Part shown: in pieces, positions 21,557 to 30,836 of the stretch
Layout: the number at the start of each line of letters is the position of its first letter
Numbering within the stretch: the stretch's first letter is position 1
Source of the DNA: Erythrobacter neustonensis
GTDB lineage: Bacteria > Pseudomonadota > Alphaproteobacteria > Sphingomonadales > Sphingomonadaceae
Direction of reading: 5' to 3'
Assembly: GCF_001663175.1 (NCBI RefSeq)
Contig: NZ_CP016033.1
Span: forward strand, 310,001 to 374,000
Length of the DNA: 64,000 nt
Position numbers and translations under genes: made by a program
Notes under the pieces: generated by a model
What the model was told of the DNA's origin: nothing
The model's database searches: none
Seen by the model: only the letters and a program-made list of their open reading frames with translations

Positions 21557-23052
21557 TACCCCAGCTTGCCCTTAAGCAACTGGTTCACCACTGCCGGGTT
21601 CGCCTTGCCCTGCATCGCCTTCATCGTCTGGCCGACGAAGAAGCCGAACAGCGCTTCCTTGCCGGCGCGGTATTGTTCGACCTTGTCGGCGTTGGCGGCG
21701 ATGATCGCATCGACGGCGGCTTCGATCGCGCCGGTGTCGCTGACCTGCTTGAGCCCTTCGGCCTCGGCGATTTCAGCGGGTTCGCGGCCGGTCTTCAGCA
21801 CGATCTCGAAGATTTCCTTCGCCTGCCCGCCGCTGATTTCGCCCTTGTCGGCCATCGCGAGGATGGCTGCCTGCGAAGCGGCGGTGGCATTGGCGGCATC
21901 GCCTTCGTTGCCCAGCGCCTTCATCACCCCCGGCGCGACCGAAAGCGCCCAATTGGCGACCTGCGTGGCGACCGCCGCGTCATTTTTGCCCGTTGCGCGC
22001 GCGGTTTCGGCAAGCAACGTTTCGAAGCGCGCAAAGGTCTCGACCTCGGCGGTCAATTCGCGCGCGTTGTAGGGGGTGAGGCCGAGCGTCTCGATATAAC
22101 GCTTGCGCTTGGCGTCGGGCAGTTCGGGGAGCGAAGCGCGGCATTCGGCGAGGAAATCCTCCTCCAGCACCAGCGGCAGCAAGTCCGGATCGGGGAAGTA
22201 GCGATAATCGTGCGCGTCTTCCTTCGAACGCATCGTGCGCGTGGTGCCGGTGACCGGATCGAACAGGCGCGTTTCCTGCACGATCGTGCCCCCGCTTTCG
22301 AGCACATCGACCTGGCGCATCGCCTCATGCTCGATCGCCTGCATCACGAAGCGCACCGAATTCACGTTCTTGGTTTCGGTCCGCGTGCCCAGCGGCTCGC
22401 CGACCTTGCGCACCGACACATTCACGTCGGCGCGCATCGAACCTTCTTCCATGTTGCCGTCGCAGCTGCCGACATAGCGCAGGATGCTGCGCAGCTTGCG
22501 CAGGTAAGCGCCGGCCTCGGCGGGCGAGGCCATGTCGGGGCGGCTGACGATCTCCATCAGCGCCACGCCCGAACGATTCAAATCGACATAGGACATGGTC
22601 GGGTGCTGATCGTGCATCAGCTTGCCGGCATCCTGCTCGATGTGGATGCGCTCGATCCCGATCACCTTGTCGGCCTCGATCCCCGCCTTCTCGTCCGCTT
22701 CGATCGTCAGCGAGCCTTCGCCCACGATGGGGTGGTAAAGCTGGCTGATCTGGTAGCCCTGCGGAAGATCGGCATAGAAGTAGTTCTTGCGGTCGAACTG
22801 GCTCCACGCGTTGATCTGCGCCTCGATCGCCATGCCGGTGCGCACCGCCTGGCGGATGCATTCGCGGTTGGGCACGGGCAGCATCCCCGGCATCGCGGCA
22901 TCGATCAGGCTGACCTGCGCGTTCGGCTCCGCGCCGAAGGCGGTCGCCGCGCCGCTGAACAGCTTGGCGTTGGAAGTGACCTGCGCATGGACTTCAAGGC
23001 CGATCACGACCTCCCATTCTCCGGTGGCGCCCTGAATGCGGTAGTTGCTCAT
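21556..23052 (-). CDS. gatB: Asp-tRNA(Asn)/Glu-tRNA(Gln) amidotransferase subunit B
   Basis: 498 residues, full length. The N-terminal cradle domain begins [22 protein letters not shown], and the C-terminal tRNA-binding YqeY-like tail ends [18 protein letters not shown]. GatB phosphorylates the misacylated tRNA and channels ammonia from GatA to form Gln-tRNA(Gln) or Asn-tRNA(Asn). It is coupled to the upstream small ORF by a 4-bp overlap. Confidence 0.98.
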   Translation of the reverse strand: MSNYRIQGATGEWEVVIGLEVHAQVTSNAKLFSGAATAFGAEPNAQVSLIDAAMPGMLPVPNRECIRQAVRTGMAIEAQINAWSQFDRKNYFYADLPQGYQISQLYHPIVGEGSLTIEADEKAGIEADKVIGIERIHIEQDAGKLMHDQHPTMSYVDLNRSGVALMEIVSRPDMASPAEAGAYLRKLRSILRYVGSCDGNMEEGSMRADVNVSVRKVGEPLGTRTETKNVNSVRFVMQAIEHEAMRQVDVLESGGTIVQETRLFDPVTGTTRTMRSKEDAHDYRYFPDPDLLPLVLEEDFLAECRASLPELPDAKRKRYIETLGLTPYNARELTAEVETFARFETLLAETARATGKNDAAVATQVANWALSVAPGVMKALGNEGDAANATAASQAAILAMADKGEISGGQAKEIFEIVLKTGREPAEIAEAEGLKQVSDTGAIEAAVDAIIAANADKVEQYRAGKEALFGFFVGQTMKAMQGKANPAVVNQLLKGKLG

Positions 23053-23207
23053 TGCTTGTCCTCGTCCTCGATCACCTTGCCATCCGGCCCGAAGCGCATT
23101 TCGCCGTGATCGACGTTCTTCCTAACCCAATTGGCGACCATGAAGGTCAGCGGCACCGCAAGGGCGATGCCGATTCCGGCAAGCCAAAGCGGCGTGTCGG
23201 GGGTCAC
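23049..23207 (-). CDS. Small single-pass membrane protein between gatA and gatB
   Basis: 52 residues. The start is a GTG at 23207 that overlaps the gatA stop (GTGA), and the stop overlaps the gatB start (ATGA), which argues strongly that it is translated. One hydrophobic helix ([20 protein letters not shown]) is followed by a charged tail ending [11 protein letters not shown]. No family is recognised. Because of the coupling it should be made at the same rate as the amidotransferase subunits; a role in tethering or stability would be speculation. Confidence 0.75.
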   Translation of the reverse strand: MTPDTPLWLAGIGIALAVPLTFMVANWVRKNVDHGEMRFGPDGKVIEDEDKQ

Positions 23208-24685
23208 CACCACTTCTCCGGCTTCGCCGTGAAGCCCGCACGCTGCTGGATCGCGAGACCTGCGTTCAGCACACCCTGCTCGTCGAAGGGGCGCCCCACC
23301 AGTTGCAGACCGAGCGGCAGGCCGTCGGCGTTGGTCGTCGCGGGCACGCTCATCGCGGGCAGCCCGGCGAGGCTTGCGGGCACCGCGAAGACGTCGTTCA
23401 GATACATCGTCAGCGGGTCTTCGTTCATCGAACCCAGCGGGAAGCTCGCGGTCGGCGTGGTGGGTGCGAGGATCACGTCGCATTCCTCGAACGCGCGCTC
23501 GAAATCGCGGGCGACCAGCGCGCGGATCTTCTGCGCCTGCGTGTAATAGGCGTCGTAGAAGCCGGCCGAGAGCACATAGGTGCCGATCAGGATGCGGCGC
23601 TTGACCTCGTCGCCGAAGCCCGCGGCGCGGGTGGCGGCATACATGTCCTGCAGGCCGCTGCCATCGGGCAGATCGCGCAGGCCGTAACGCACGCCGTCAT
23701 AACGCGCGAGGTTGCTCGACGCCTCGGCAGGTGCGACGATGTAATAGGCGGGCAGCGCATATTTGGTGTGCGGTAGCGAAACGTCGACGATCTCGGCGCC
23801 CGCATCGCGAAGCCACGCTTTGCCCTGCTCCCACGAATCGAGGATCGCCTGATCGGTGCCATCCATCCGGTATTCGCGCGGGATGCCGACCTTCTTGCCG
23901 CGCAGGTCGCTGCTGAGCGCGGCTTCCCAGTCGGGCACGTCCATCTGGAGCGAAGTCGCGTCCTTGGGATCGAACCCCGCCATCGCGCCGAGCATGATCG
24001 CGCAATCCTCGACGCTCCGCGCCATGGGACCTGCCTGATCGAGGCTCGAGGCGAAAGCCACCACGCCCCAGCGCGAGCAGCGGCCATAGGTCGGCTTGAT
24101 CCCGCAGATGCCGGTGAAGGCTGCCGGCTGGCGGATCGAGCCGCCGGTGTCGGTGCCGGTGGCGGCAGGCGCGATGCGCGCCGCGACAGCGGAAGACGAA
24201 CCGCCCGAGGAACCGCCGGGCGACATGGCCGCATTGCTGCCGGCCTTCTTCCACGGCGAGGTGACGTTGCCGAAATAGCTCGTCTCGTTCGACGACCCCA
24301 TCGCGAACTGGTCGAGATTGAGCTTGCCGAGCATCCCCGCGCCCGCGTCCCACAGCTTCTGAGATACGGTCGATTCGTATTGCGGAGTGAAGCCTTCGAG
24401 GATGTGGCTGGCCGCGGTGGTCTGGACGCCGCGGGTGGCGAACAGGTCTTTCATCCCGATCGGGACCCCCGCCATTGCGCCAAGCTGCTCGCCCTCCGCG
24501 CGCGCGGCATCGACCTTGTCGGCGGCGGCCAGCGCGTGATCGGGGGTGGTGACGATGAAGGCATTCAATGCCGCCGCATCGGCAACAGCGGTGTTGAAGC
24601 GTTCCGCCACTTCGCGCGCGGTGAAATCGCCCTTGGCGACGCCATCGCGGATTTCCTTGACGCCGAGAGAGGTGAGGTCAGTCAT
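23204..24685 (-). CDS. gatA: Asp-tRNA(Asn)/Glu-tRNA(Gln) amidotransferase subunit A
   Basis: 493-residue amidase-signature enzyme. The Lys/cis-Ser/Ser triad is visible as Lys79 in [10 protein letters not shown], the Ser in SPGGSSGG (about residue 159) and Ser183 in [14 protein letters not shown]. It releases ammonia from glutamine for transfer to the aminoacyl-tRNA on GatB. ATG 24685 matches the usual N-terminus; the frame stays open to 24754 without homology-like sequence. It follows gatC with a 126-bp gap. Confidence 0.98.
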   Translation of the reverse strand: MTDLTSLGVKEIRDGVAKGDFTAREVAERFNTAVADAAALNAFIVTTPDHALAAADKVDAARAEGEQLGAMAGVPIGMKDLFATRGVQTTAASHILEGFTPQYESTVSQKLWDAGAGMLGKLNLDQFAMGSSNETSYFGNVTSPWKKAGSNAAMSPGGSSGGSSSAVAARIAPAATGTDTGGSIRQPAAFTGICGIKPTYGRCSRWGVVAFASSLDQAGPMARSVEDCAIMLGAMAGFDPKDATSLQMDVPDWEAALSSDLRGKKVGIPREYRMDGTDQAILDSWEQGKAWLRDAGAEIVDVSLPHTKYALPAYYIVAPAEASSNLARYDGVRYGLRDLPDGSGLQDMYAATRAAGFGDEVKRRILIGTYVLSAGFYDAYYTQAQKIRALVARDFERAFEECDVILAPTTPTASFPLGSMNEDPLTMYLNDVFAVPASLAGLPAMSVPATTNADGLPLGLQLVGRPFDEQGVLNAGLAIQQRAGFTAKPEKWW

Positions 24686-24811
24686 GGTTTCCAACCGTTC
24701 GCCCTGCGCCGATCGAAAGGACAACCTTTCTGGGCGCAGAGTCAGTAAAGACAAATCGCGGGCGTCGACACGCTCGGCCCGAACGGATGAGCAGGCTTCG
24801 CGCCTCCCCCT

Positions 24812-25114
24812 TTATTCAATCACTTTGGGCACGCCGAAGAAACCGTGCTCGGCCGCCGGCGCATTGGCGAGAACATCGGCCTGCCTGCCGCCGCCGGTCA
24901 GCGGATCGGCATCGACCACGTCATCGCGCAGGCGAAGTGTGTTGGGGATCACCGCCGCCATCGGCGCGATCCCCGCAGTGTCGACTTCGCCCAGCTGTTC
25001 GACCCATTGGAGGATGCCGTTCAGTTCGGGCACCATCCGTTCAAGCGCGGCATCATCCATGCGGATGCGCGCGAGGCTGGCGATCTTGGCGACGGTTGCC
25101 TTGTCCACCGACAT
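24812..25114 (-). CDS. gatC: Asp-tRNA(Asn)/Glu-tRNA(Gln) amidotransferase subunit C
   Basis: 100 residues, typical GatC length, beginning [19 protein letters not shown] and ending FFGVPKVIE. GatC wraps around GatA and GatB to stabilise the complex. It starts 14 bp after the FKBP gene and is the first gat gene in the order gatC, gatA, small ORF, gatB. Confidence 0.96.
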   Translation of the reverse strand: MSVDKATVAKIASLARIRMDDAALERMVPELNGILQWVEQLGEVDTAGIAPMAAVIPNTLRLRDDVVDADPLTGGGRQADVLANAPAAEHGFFGVPKVIE

Positions 25115-25128
25115 AGCCCGGCCTGCCC

Positions 25129-25728
25129 TTACCGGCCCTGCGGCGCGGCTTGCGGCGCCTGCGGCTGGCCCTGCGGACCCTGCTGGCCCTGCTGACCCAT
25201 CTGCGCCTGCATGGTTTGCTGGAGCACCTGCAGATTGCGGTCGAAGGTTGCGCGGCTCATGATGTCGACGACTTCGATGTCGAACTTGAGATCGGCGTTG
25301 GCCGGGATCGGCGAACCCTGCGGGGGGCTCGCGCCATAGGCCTGCTCTGCCGGGATGAAGAGCGTGTACTTGCCGCCCTTCTGCATCTGCTGCAGTCCGT
25401 TGAAGAAGCCGGGGATCGTCGCGCCCTCTTCCAGCGGGAAGGGGCTGCCTTCGGGGAACAGGCCCTGCACGGGCAGCGGAATATCGCGCGATTCGTCGAA
25501 CACCGTGCCATCGGCGGCAAGGCTGCCCTTGTACTTCACCCAGACGACTTCGCCGATCTTGGGGGTCGGGCCGGTGCCGGCAACCACCGTGTCGACCGAC
25601 AGCCCGCGCGGGATCGCCGCCCAGGCAAGGCCGGCGCCGACCAGAATCGCGAGGATCACTCCGATCCACAGCTTGGTCAGCGAACCCTTGGCAACGGGCT
25701 GGATGGGAACGCGGGTAATCTCGGTCAT
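25129..25728 (-). CDS. Membrane-anchored FKBP-type peptidyl-prolyl isomerase
   Basis: 199 residues: short cytosolic N-terminus, one transmembrane helix (about residues 20-41), then an FKBP domain ([59 protein letters not shown]). The C-terminal 25 residues are rich in Gln, Gly and Pro and look disordered. It should fold proteins at the periplasmic side of the inner membrane. Same strand as gatC and 14 bp away, so it is likely the first gene of that operon. Confidence 0.92.
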   Translation of the reverse strand: MTEITRVPIQPVAKGSLTKLWIGVILAILVGAGLAWAAIPRGLSVDTVVAGTGPTPKIGEVVWVKYKGSLAADGTVFDESRDIPLPVQGLFPEGSPFPLEEGATIPGFFNGLQQMQKGGKYTLFIPAEQAYGASPPQGSPIPANADLKFDIEVVDIMSRATFDRNLQVLQQTMQAQMGQQGQQGPQGQPQAPQAAPQGR

Positions 25729-25772
25729 GCTGGTGTCCTGCTGGTCCGCGCGCGGCGCGGGATTATGACGAC

Positions 25773-25803
25773 AAAAGGGCGCGGAATGAAACCGCGCCCT
25801 GAT
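25773..25803 (-). terminator. Intrinsic terminator downstream of rpsU
   Basis: Perfect 9-bp arms AGGGCGCGG / CCGCGCCCT around AATGAAA; on the minus strand the hairpin is followed by TTTTGT. It sits between rpsU and the FKBP gene and would end rpsU transcription. Confidence 0.8.
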
Positions 25804-25863
25804 GGCTTATCGTAAAGGCTGTTTCAAGCGGTTCCGGCGGGCGACACGCACTTGGCGACGGGA

Positions 25864-26070
25864 TTATTTGCTCCCGTCACGCTCCATCCGCTTGCGCTCC
25901 ATCTTGCGAGCGCGGCGCACGGCAGCAGCCTTTTCACGGGCGCGCTTTTCCGACGGCTTTTCGAAGTGACGACGCAGCTTCATCTCGCGATAAACGCCTT
26001 CGCGCTGCAGCTTCTTCTTGAGCGCGCGCAGGGCCTGATCGACATTATTATCGCGAACCATGATTTGCAT
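25864..26070 (-). CDS. rpsU: 30S ribosomal protein S21
   Basis: 68 residues beginning [20 protein letters not shown] and continuing with the basic [20 protein letters not shown] tail; this is the normal S21 length and pattern. ATG 26070 is preceded by TGAGG. S21 sits near the anti-Shine-Dalgarno end of 16S rRNA and assists initiation. It stands as a single gene with its own terminator. Confidence 0.97.
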   Translation of the reverse strand: MQIMVRDNNVDQALRALKKKLQREGVYREMKLRRHFEKPSEKRAREKAAAVRRARKMERKRMERDGSK

Positions 26071-26298
26071 AAACGACGACTACCTCATGTCAAAACGCCA
26101 GAGCCCTGCTTGATTCTGCGCAGGGATACGCGGTGAATTTCCAATGAAATGCGGGCGATTCCCTTGGGGGACCGCCCTTCAATCGGCGCCCCGATAGTCC
26201 AACGGCGGGAAATTGGCAACCCTGTCGCGGCATGATCGGGCAGGTTCGTGCGCGCGCCGCGCTAGGCAGATCGCCTTGCCGCCGCTAAAGGCAGCGCC

Positions 26299-26715
26299 AT
26301 GTCCGGTGAAATCTCCCCCCTTGTGGCAAGCCTCAACGTCGCTGTCGGCGGCGCGGCAGGCTCGGTGCTGCGGTATCACGCAGGCCGCGCGGCGCACAGC
26401 CTTGCGCCTGCGGGGAGCGCATTTCCGTGGGGGACGCTGGCGGTCAATATCGCGGGCAGCCTCTTGATGGGCCTGCTGATCGGCTGGCTGGCGCGCGGCA
26501 CGATGACCGACACAGGCACCGAATCCACGCGGCTGCTGCTGGGCGTCGGCCTGCTTGGCGGCTTCACCACCTTCAGCGCCTTTTCAGCCGAGCTGGTCAC
26601 GATGCTTCACCGCGGGCAGATCGGCATGGCGGGCGCCTATGTCGCCGTCTCGCTTGTCGCCGGGATGGCGGCGGTGCTGGCCGGCCTTGTCACTGCTCAG
26701 AGTATCGCTGCATGA
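26299..26715 (+). CDS. crcB: Fluoride channel CrcB/Fluc
   Basis: 138-residue, four-helix membrane protein with the Fluc blocks GGAAGSVLRY, GTLAVNIAGSLLMG and GGFTTFSAFSAE. It forms dual-topology dimers that export fluoride. I looked for a fluoride riboswitch in the short leader and saw none. It starts a rightward string of overlapping genes; its stop overlaps the next start by 4 bp. Confidence 0.95.
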   Translation: MSGEISPLVASLNVAVGGAAGSVLRYHAGRAAHSLAPAGSAFPWGTLAVNIAGSLLMGLLIGWLARGTMTDTGTESTRLLLGVGLLGGFTTFSAFSAELVTMLHRGQIGMAGAYVAVSLVAGMAAVLAGLVTAQSIAA

Positions 26716-27998
26716 ACGAAACCACCTCCCCCGCCCCCGCTTCGCCCGAAGCTGTCCGCCAGTTCACTGTGGGCGAGGATGATGACGGCATCCGGCTCGA
26801 CCGCTGGTTCAAGCGCAACCTGCCGCAGGTCGGCTTTGCCACGGTCTCGCGCTGGGCGCGCACCGGACAGATCCGGGTCGATGGCAAGCGCGCCAAGCCA
26901 GAAGACCGGCTTGCCACCGGCCAGACCCTGCGCGTGCCGCCGGGCGGCGAGGATGCGCCTGCTGCCGCCGCGCGCAAGGCCGCGCCGCGCGCCCGCAGCT
27001 TGAGCGCCGAACAGATCGCCGAGGCCAAGGCGATGGTGATCCACGAAACCCGCGCCGCGATCGTGCTGAACAAGCCGCCGGGCCTTGCGACGCAGGGCGG
27101 CAGCAAGACGACGAAGCATGTCGACGGGCTCCTCGATGCCTTTGTCGAGGACGAGAAGACCCCGCGCCCGCGGCTGGTCCACCGGCTCGACAAGGATACC
27201 TCGGGCGTGCTGCTGATCGCGCGCACACCGGGCAGCGCGGCGAGCTTTTCCAAGCGGTTCGCCAGCCGTTCGGCCCGCAAGGTCTATTGGGCGCTGGTGG
27301 TGGGGGTTCCCGATCTCGCCGAAGGCGTGATCGATGCCCCGCTCGCCAAGCAGCCGGGCACCGGCGGCGAAAAGATGCATATCGACGAGGAGAACGGCGC
27401 GGCCGCCAAGACCCGTTACCGCGTGGTCGACAGCGCCGGACAGCGCGCTGCCTGGGTCGAGCTTGAGCCCTTGACCGGGCGCACGCACCAGCTGCGCGTT
27501 CACATGGCCGCAATCGGCCACCCGATCGTGGGCGATGGCAAATATGGCGGGCAGGACGCCTTCCTGACCGGCGCGGTCAGCCGCAAGATGCACTTGCACG
27601 CGCGCCGCCTGATCATCAGCGAACCCAAGGCCACCGGCAAGGATGCGCCCGCCAGCACCGGCAAGCTCGATGTGACCGCCGAACTGCCCGAGCATTTCGC
27701 GATGAGCATGGATGTGCTGGGCTTCGATCAGGGCCTGTCCGATGCATCGCCGCTGCGCGAGGATACGCCCGAACGCACGCCCGAAGAAAAAAAGCAGGCC
27801 GCGCGCCGCCACTTCAAGCAGGCGCGCAAGGAAGAACGCGCGCCGCGGCGCGCGCGCGGCGCGGCCAATGCGCAAGCCAAGCCCAAGCCCAAGGGCAAGC
27901 CTGCTCCGGGCGGCAAGAGCAAACCCGCTGGCCGGGCGGGCGGCACGCCAGCAGGCAAGCCGGGCGCTCGCCCCCCTGCCCGCAAGCCGGCCCGCTGA
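26712..27998 (+). CDS. RluA family 23S rRNA pseudouridine synthase (RluC-like) with a long basic tail
   Basis: 428 residues. An S4 RNA-binding domain (GIRLDRWFKRNLPQVGFATV) precedes the catalytic domain with RLVHRLDKDTSGVLLIA, which holds the catalytic Asp, and TGRTHQLRVHMAAIGHPIVGD. The last 75 residues or so are low-complexity and rich in Lys, Arg, Ala, Pro and Gly, and look like a disordered RNA-binding tail. It should modify 23S rRNA uridines; the exact sites cannot be read from sequence. Coupled to crcB (ATGA) and to the next gene (TGATG). Confidence 0.93.
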   Translation: MNETTSPAPASPEAVRQFTVGEDDDGIRLDRWFKRNLPQVGFATVSRWARTGQIRVDGKRAKPEDRLATGQTLRVPPGGEDAPAAAARKAAPRARSLSAEQIAEAKAMVIHETRAAIVLNKPPGLATQGGSKTTKHVDGLLDAFVEDEKTPRPRLVHRLDKDTSGVLLIARTPGSAASFSKRFASRSARKVYWALVVGVPDLAEGVIDAPLAKQPGTGGEKMHIDEENGAAAKTRYRVVDSAGQRAAWVELEPLTGRTHQLRVHMAAIGHPIVGDGKYGGQDAFLTGAVSRKMHLHARRLIISEPKATGKDAPASTGKLDVTAELPEHFAMSMDVLGFDQGLSDASPLREDTPERTPEEKKQAARRHFKQARKEERAPRRARGAANAQAKPKPKGKPAPGGKSKPAGRAGGTPAGKPGARPPARKPAR

Positions 27999-28597
27999 TG
28001 CACCCCAATCCGCTTTTCCGCAGCGAAGATCCGGCCCTGCCTGCCCGCCTGATCGACGCGGCAGGGTTCGGAATGGTCTTTGCCCAGACCCCCGAAGGGC
28101 CGCGCGTCGCGCATACCCCGATCATGGCCGTGGGCGATGATCGGCTGCAATTCCACCTCGCGCGCAGCAATGCGCTGACCCGCCATCTTGTGGGCGCGCA
28201 GGCGCTGATCGTGGTCAACGGGCCCGATGGCTATGTCTCGCCGCGCTGGTATGTCGACCGCGACACCGTGCCGACGTGGAATTACATCGCGCTCGAGTGC
28301 GAAGGCGCGGTGTCGCAAATCGCCGACGACGCGCTGGAAGCCTTTTTGCACGCTGCGATCCTGCGCCACGAAAGCCTGCTCGGCGGCGCGCCGTGGCAAG
28401 CGTCCGAATCATCGGCGAAGGTGTGGGAGGGACTGTTCCGCGGGATCGTCGGCTTTGAAATGACGGTCGCGGCGATGCGCCCCACGCTGAAGCTCTCGCA
28501 GAACAAGTCGCCCCGCGAACGTGCGGCGATTGCCGAAGGACTTGCGCAGGCAGGCAAGGCCAATTTGGCGCAGGCGATGCTAGGGGACGCGGCGTGA
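27998..28597 (+). CDS. PaiB-like FMN-binding protein
   Basis: 199 residues of the FMN-binding split-barrel family named after Bacillus PaiB. Visible family blocks are GPDGYVSPRWYVDRDTVPTWNYIALECEG and AMRPTLKLSQNKSPRERAAI. PaiB was described as a negative regulator, but most family members are better viewed as flavin- or heme-binding proteins of unclear role. Overlaps both neighbours, so it belongs to the crcB operon. Confidence 0.88.
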   Translation: MHPNPLFRSEDPALPARLIDAAGFGMVFAQTPEGPRVAHTPIMAVGDDRLQFHLARSNALTRHLVGAQALIVVNGPDGYVSPRWYVDRDTVPTWNYIALECEGAVSQIADDALEAFLHAAILRHESLLGGAPWQASESSAKVWEGLFRGIVGFEMTVAAMRPTLKLSQNKSPRERAAIAEGLAQAGKANLAQAMLGDAA

Positions 28598-29256
28598 CCC
28601 GGCTGGCGGTGTTCGATTGCGACGGCACCCTCGTCGACGGGCAGGCCGATGTCTGCTGGGCGATGGCGCGGGCGTTCGCGCGCGCGGGCCTTCCCGTGCC
28701 CGACGATCATGCGGTGCGCCGGACAGTCGGCCTCAGCCTGACAGCCGCAGTGCGCCGCCTTGCCCCGCAGCTTGGCGAGGACGACAACCGCGCTGTCACC
28801 GAATTCTACCGTTCGAGCTTTCGCGCACGGCGGGAGGAAGGCCTGCTCGACGAGCCGCTGTATGACGGGATCGCCGATCTTTTGCGCGGCCTTCACGCAG
28901 ACGGCTGGAGCCTTGCGGTCGCCACGGGCAAATCCGACCGCGGGCTGGCCGCCTGCCTGGCAACACATGGCATCGCCGACCTGTTCGTCTCGCTCCAGAC
29001 CGCTGACCGCCACCCGTCCAAACCGCACCCCGCGATGCTCGAAGCCGCGCTGTTCGAAGCCGGCGCGCAGCGCGCGGAGGCGGTGATGATCGGCGACACC
29101 AGTTTCGACATGGCGATGGCCAAGAGCATCGGGGTCGCCGCGATCGGGGTCGGCTGGGGTTATCACGGCGCGGACGAACTGGCCGCGAGCGGGGCGGCCT
29201 GCGTGGTCGAAACGTCCACGCAGCTTGCCGCCGCGCTTGAAAGGCTGCTGCCATGA
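28594..29256 (+). CDS. HAD family hydrolase (phosphoglycolate-phosphatase-like)
   Basis: 220 residues from a GTG at 28594 overlapping the previous stop. HAD motif I is FDCDGTLVDG with the nucleophile and acid Asp; motif II is the Thr in VATGKSD; motif III the Lys in HPSKPHP; motif IV GDTSFDMAMAK. The cap is of the helical C1 type (subfamily IA). The substrate is probably a small phosphoester, but it is not determinable here. Confidence 0.93.
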   Translation: MTRLAVFDCDGTLVDGQADVCWAMARAFARAGLPVPDDHAVRRTVGLSLTAAVRRLAPQLGEDDNRAVTEFYRSSFRARREEGLLDEPLYDGIADLLRGLHADGWSLAVATGKSDRGLAACLATHGIADLFVSLQTADRHPSKPHPAMLEAALFEAGAQRAEAVMIGDTSFDMAMAKSIGVAAIGVGWGYHGADELAASGAACVVETSTQLAAALERLLP

Positions 29257-29492
29257 CCCTGCCCGAACCGACCCGCGGCGATACCCGCGCGCGCAATGGC
29301 TATCTGGTCATCACCGCGCTGCGCTTTACCGGGATCGCGATGATCATGGCCGGCTTTGCGATCGTGCGCGGGGTGATCGACCTGCCCTATGCGCTCGGCG
29401 CGGTGCTTGCCGTGCTGGGCTTTATCGAATTCTTCTTCCTTCCGCGCGTCGCCGCGCGCCGCTGGAATGCCGGAGCCAAGGACACGCCATGA
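29253..29492 (+). CDS. Small two-helix membrane protein, unknown
   Basis: 79 residues with two hydrophobic helices (about 24-42 and 46-64) ending FFFLPRVAARRWNAG. It overlaps the HAD gene and the ATP12 gene by 4 bp on each side, so translation is coupled and the ORF is very likely real. No family recognised. Confidence 0.82.
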   Translation: MTLPEPTRGDTRARNGYLVITALRFTGIAMIMAGFAIVRGVIDLPYALGAVLAVLGFIEFFFLPRVAARRWNAGAKDTP

Positions 29493-30196
29493 TCCGCCGC
29501 TTTTACAAGGACGTCACGCTCGCAGCCCAGCCTGCGGGCGGGTTTCAGGTGATGCTCGATGCGCGGGGGGTGAAGACCGTGGGCGGCAAGCCGCAGATCG
29601 TGCCCGCGCAGGCGCTGGGCGAGGCGATGGCGGCCGAATGGCGCGCGCAGGGCGAGAAGATCGATCCCGCCAGCCTGCCGCTGCGCGACATGGCCGATTA
29701 TGCGATCGACATCGTTTCGGCCGATCCGGCGGCAATCGCGCGCGCGCTGGTCGCCTATGCCGACACCGATACGCTGTGCTACCGCGGCGATCCCGACGAG
29801 GCGCTCCATCAGCGTCAGCAGACCGAGTGGGAGCCGCTGCTTGCCCGGGTCGAGGCCGCGCATGGCATCACGCTTACCCGGATCAGCGGGATCGTTCACC
29901 GCCCGCAACCGCCCGAGGCGCTCGCCGCGCTGGAGGCACGCTTGCTGGCGCTGCCGCCCTTCGTGCTGACGGGGGTGGAGGCGATGGCCAAGCTCGCCGC
30001 ATCGCTCGTCACCGCGCTCGCCGCGCTTGACGCCCGGCACAAGGACGAGGCACGGATGCTGTGGCAGGCGGCGTGTCTGGAAGAGGAATGGCAGGCCGAT
30101 CTGTGGGGCCGCGATTGGGAGGCCGAAGAACGCCGCGCCCGGCGCGAGGCCGATTTCCTGCGCGCGGGCGCCTTTGCGCGGTTGTCGCAGGCCTGA
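29489..30196 (+). CDS. ATP12 family F1-ATPase assembly chaperone
   Basis: 235 residues starting MIRRFYKDVTLAA; typical ATP12 features are the ARGVKTVGGKP hairpin, ADTDTLCYRG, the W-rich block EWEPLLARVEAAHG and the C-terminal LEEEWQADLWGRDWEAEERR. ATP12 binds the free alpha subunit of F1 during ATP synthase assembly; bacterial members occur mainly in alphaproteobacteria. The ATG at 29489 overlaps the preceding stop. Last gene of the crcB string. Confidence 0.93.
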   Translation: MIRRFYKDVTLAAQPAGGFQVMLDARGVKTVGGKPQIVPAQALGEAMAAEWRAQGEKIDPASLPLRDMADYAIDIVSADPAAIARALVAYADTDTLCYRGDPDEALHQRQQTEWEPLLARVEAAHGITLTRISGIVHRPQPPEALAALEARLLALPPFVLTGVEAMAKLAASLVTALAALDARHKDEARMLWQAACLEEEWQADLWGRDWEAEERRARREADFLRAGAFARLSQA

Positions 30197-30217
30197 CGCA
30201 GCCGGCGGCGGGCGCCG

Positions 30218-30823
30218 TCAGCCCTCCGCCACCCAGCCTGCAATATCGGCGGCAACCGCGTTGGCCGCGGTGTTGAGCGCCGCGCCGACCGCGCGCGTTT
30301 CGGCGGCAACGCCCGCTTCGCGCGCTTCGAAACGGCGCGTGGCGATCGCGCCGTCCCTGCCGATCCGCACGGCATCGAACCGCACCACCGCCGAGGATGT
30401 CGCCGCATCGTATCCCATGTCGATCAGCGTCCCCTGCACCGTCACCGTCGCCAGCGTCGCGGTTTCATCGCCGTCGATCACCATCGCGTTGCCGCGGGCG
30501 CGGATCGTCTCGCCCACCAGACGGCGGAACAATCGCGCGGGCTTCTCGACCCAGACCGCTTCCTGCAGATAGGCAAGCTCGGTCTCGCTCACCGCCACAG
30601 GCACGCGCAGCACGTCAAGCTTGGCGGGCGTATCGAAGGCGAGCACCGCGATCACCGGGCGCGCGGTGCCGGGGGCCGCGCCGGGTCCGGCCGGAGCGGT
30701 CGCCGCAGGGCTCAGCGTCAGCAGGCTGGCTGGCGGTTTGCCGCCCAGACTGATGCATCCTGCCAGCGCCAGCGAAATGGCCGCGGCACCGGCGATCCGG
30801 AAGGGTCGGTGGGTCAAGCGCAT
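30218..30823 (-). CDS. ABC-type transport auxiliary lipoprotein (PqiC/LptE-like, Mla system)
   Basis: 201 residues with a lipoprotein signal (lipobox LAGC) and the fold of the DUF330-type auxiliary lipoproteins: PVIAVLAFDTPAKLDVLRVPV, AVWVEKPARLFRRLV and FDAVRIGRDG. It starts 13 bp after the MCE-domain gene and closes the lipid transport operon. It probably sits in the outer membrane or periplasm as partner of the MCE ring. Confidence 0.88.
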   Translation of the reverse strand: MRLTHRPFRIAGAAAISLALAGCISLGGKPPASLLTLSPAATAPAGPGAAPGTARPVIAVLAFDTPAKLDVLRVPVAVSETELAYLQEAVWVEKPARLFRRLVGETIRARGNAMVIDGDETATLATVTVQGTLIDMGYDAATSSAVVRFDAVRIGRDGAIATRRFEAREAGVAAETRAVGAALNTAANAVAADIAGWVAEG

Positions 30824-30836
30824 CGCATCATCATCC

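Noticed and set aside
26071..26298. Fluoride riboswitch upstream of crcB
   Set aside because: The conserved pseudoknot pattern could not be found in the leader.
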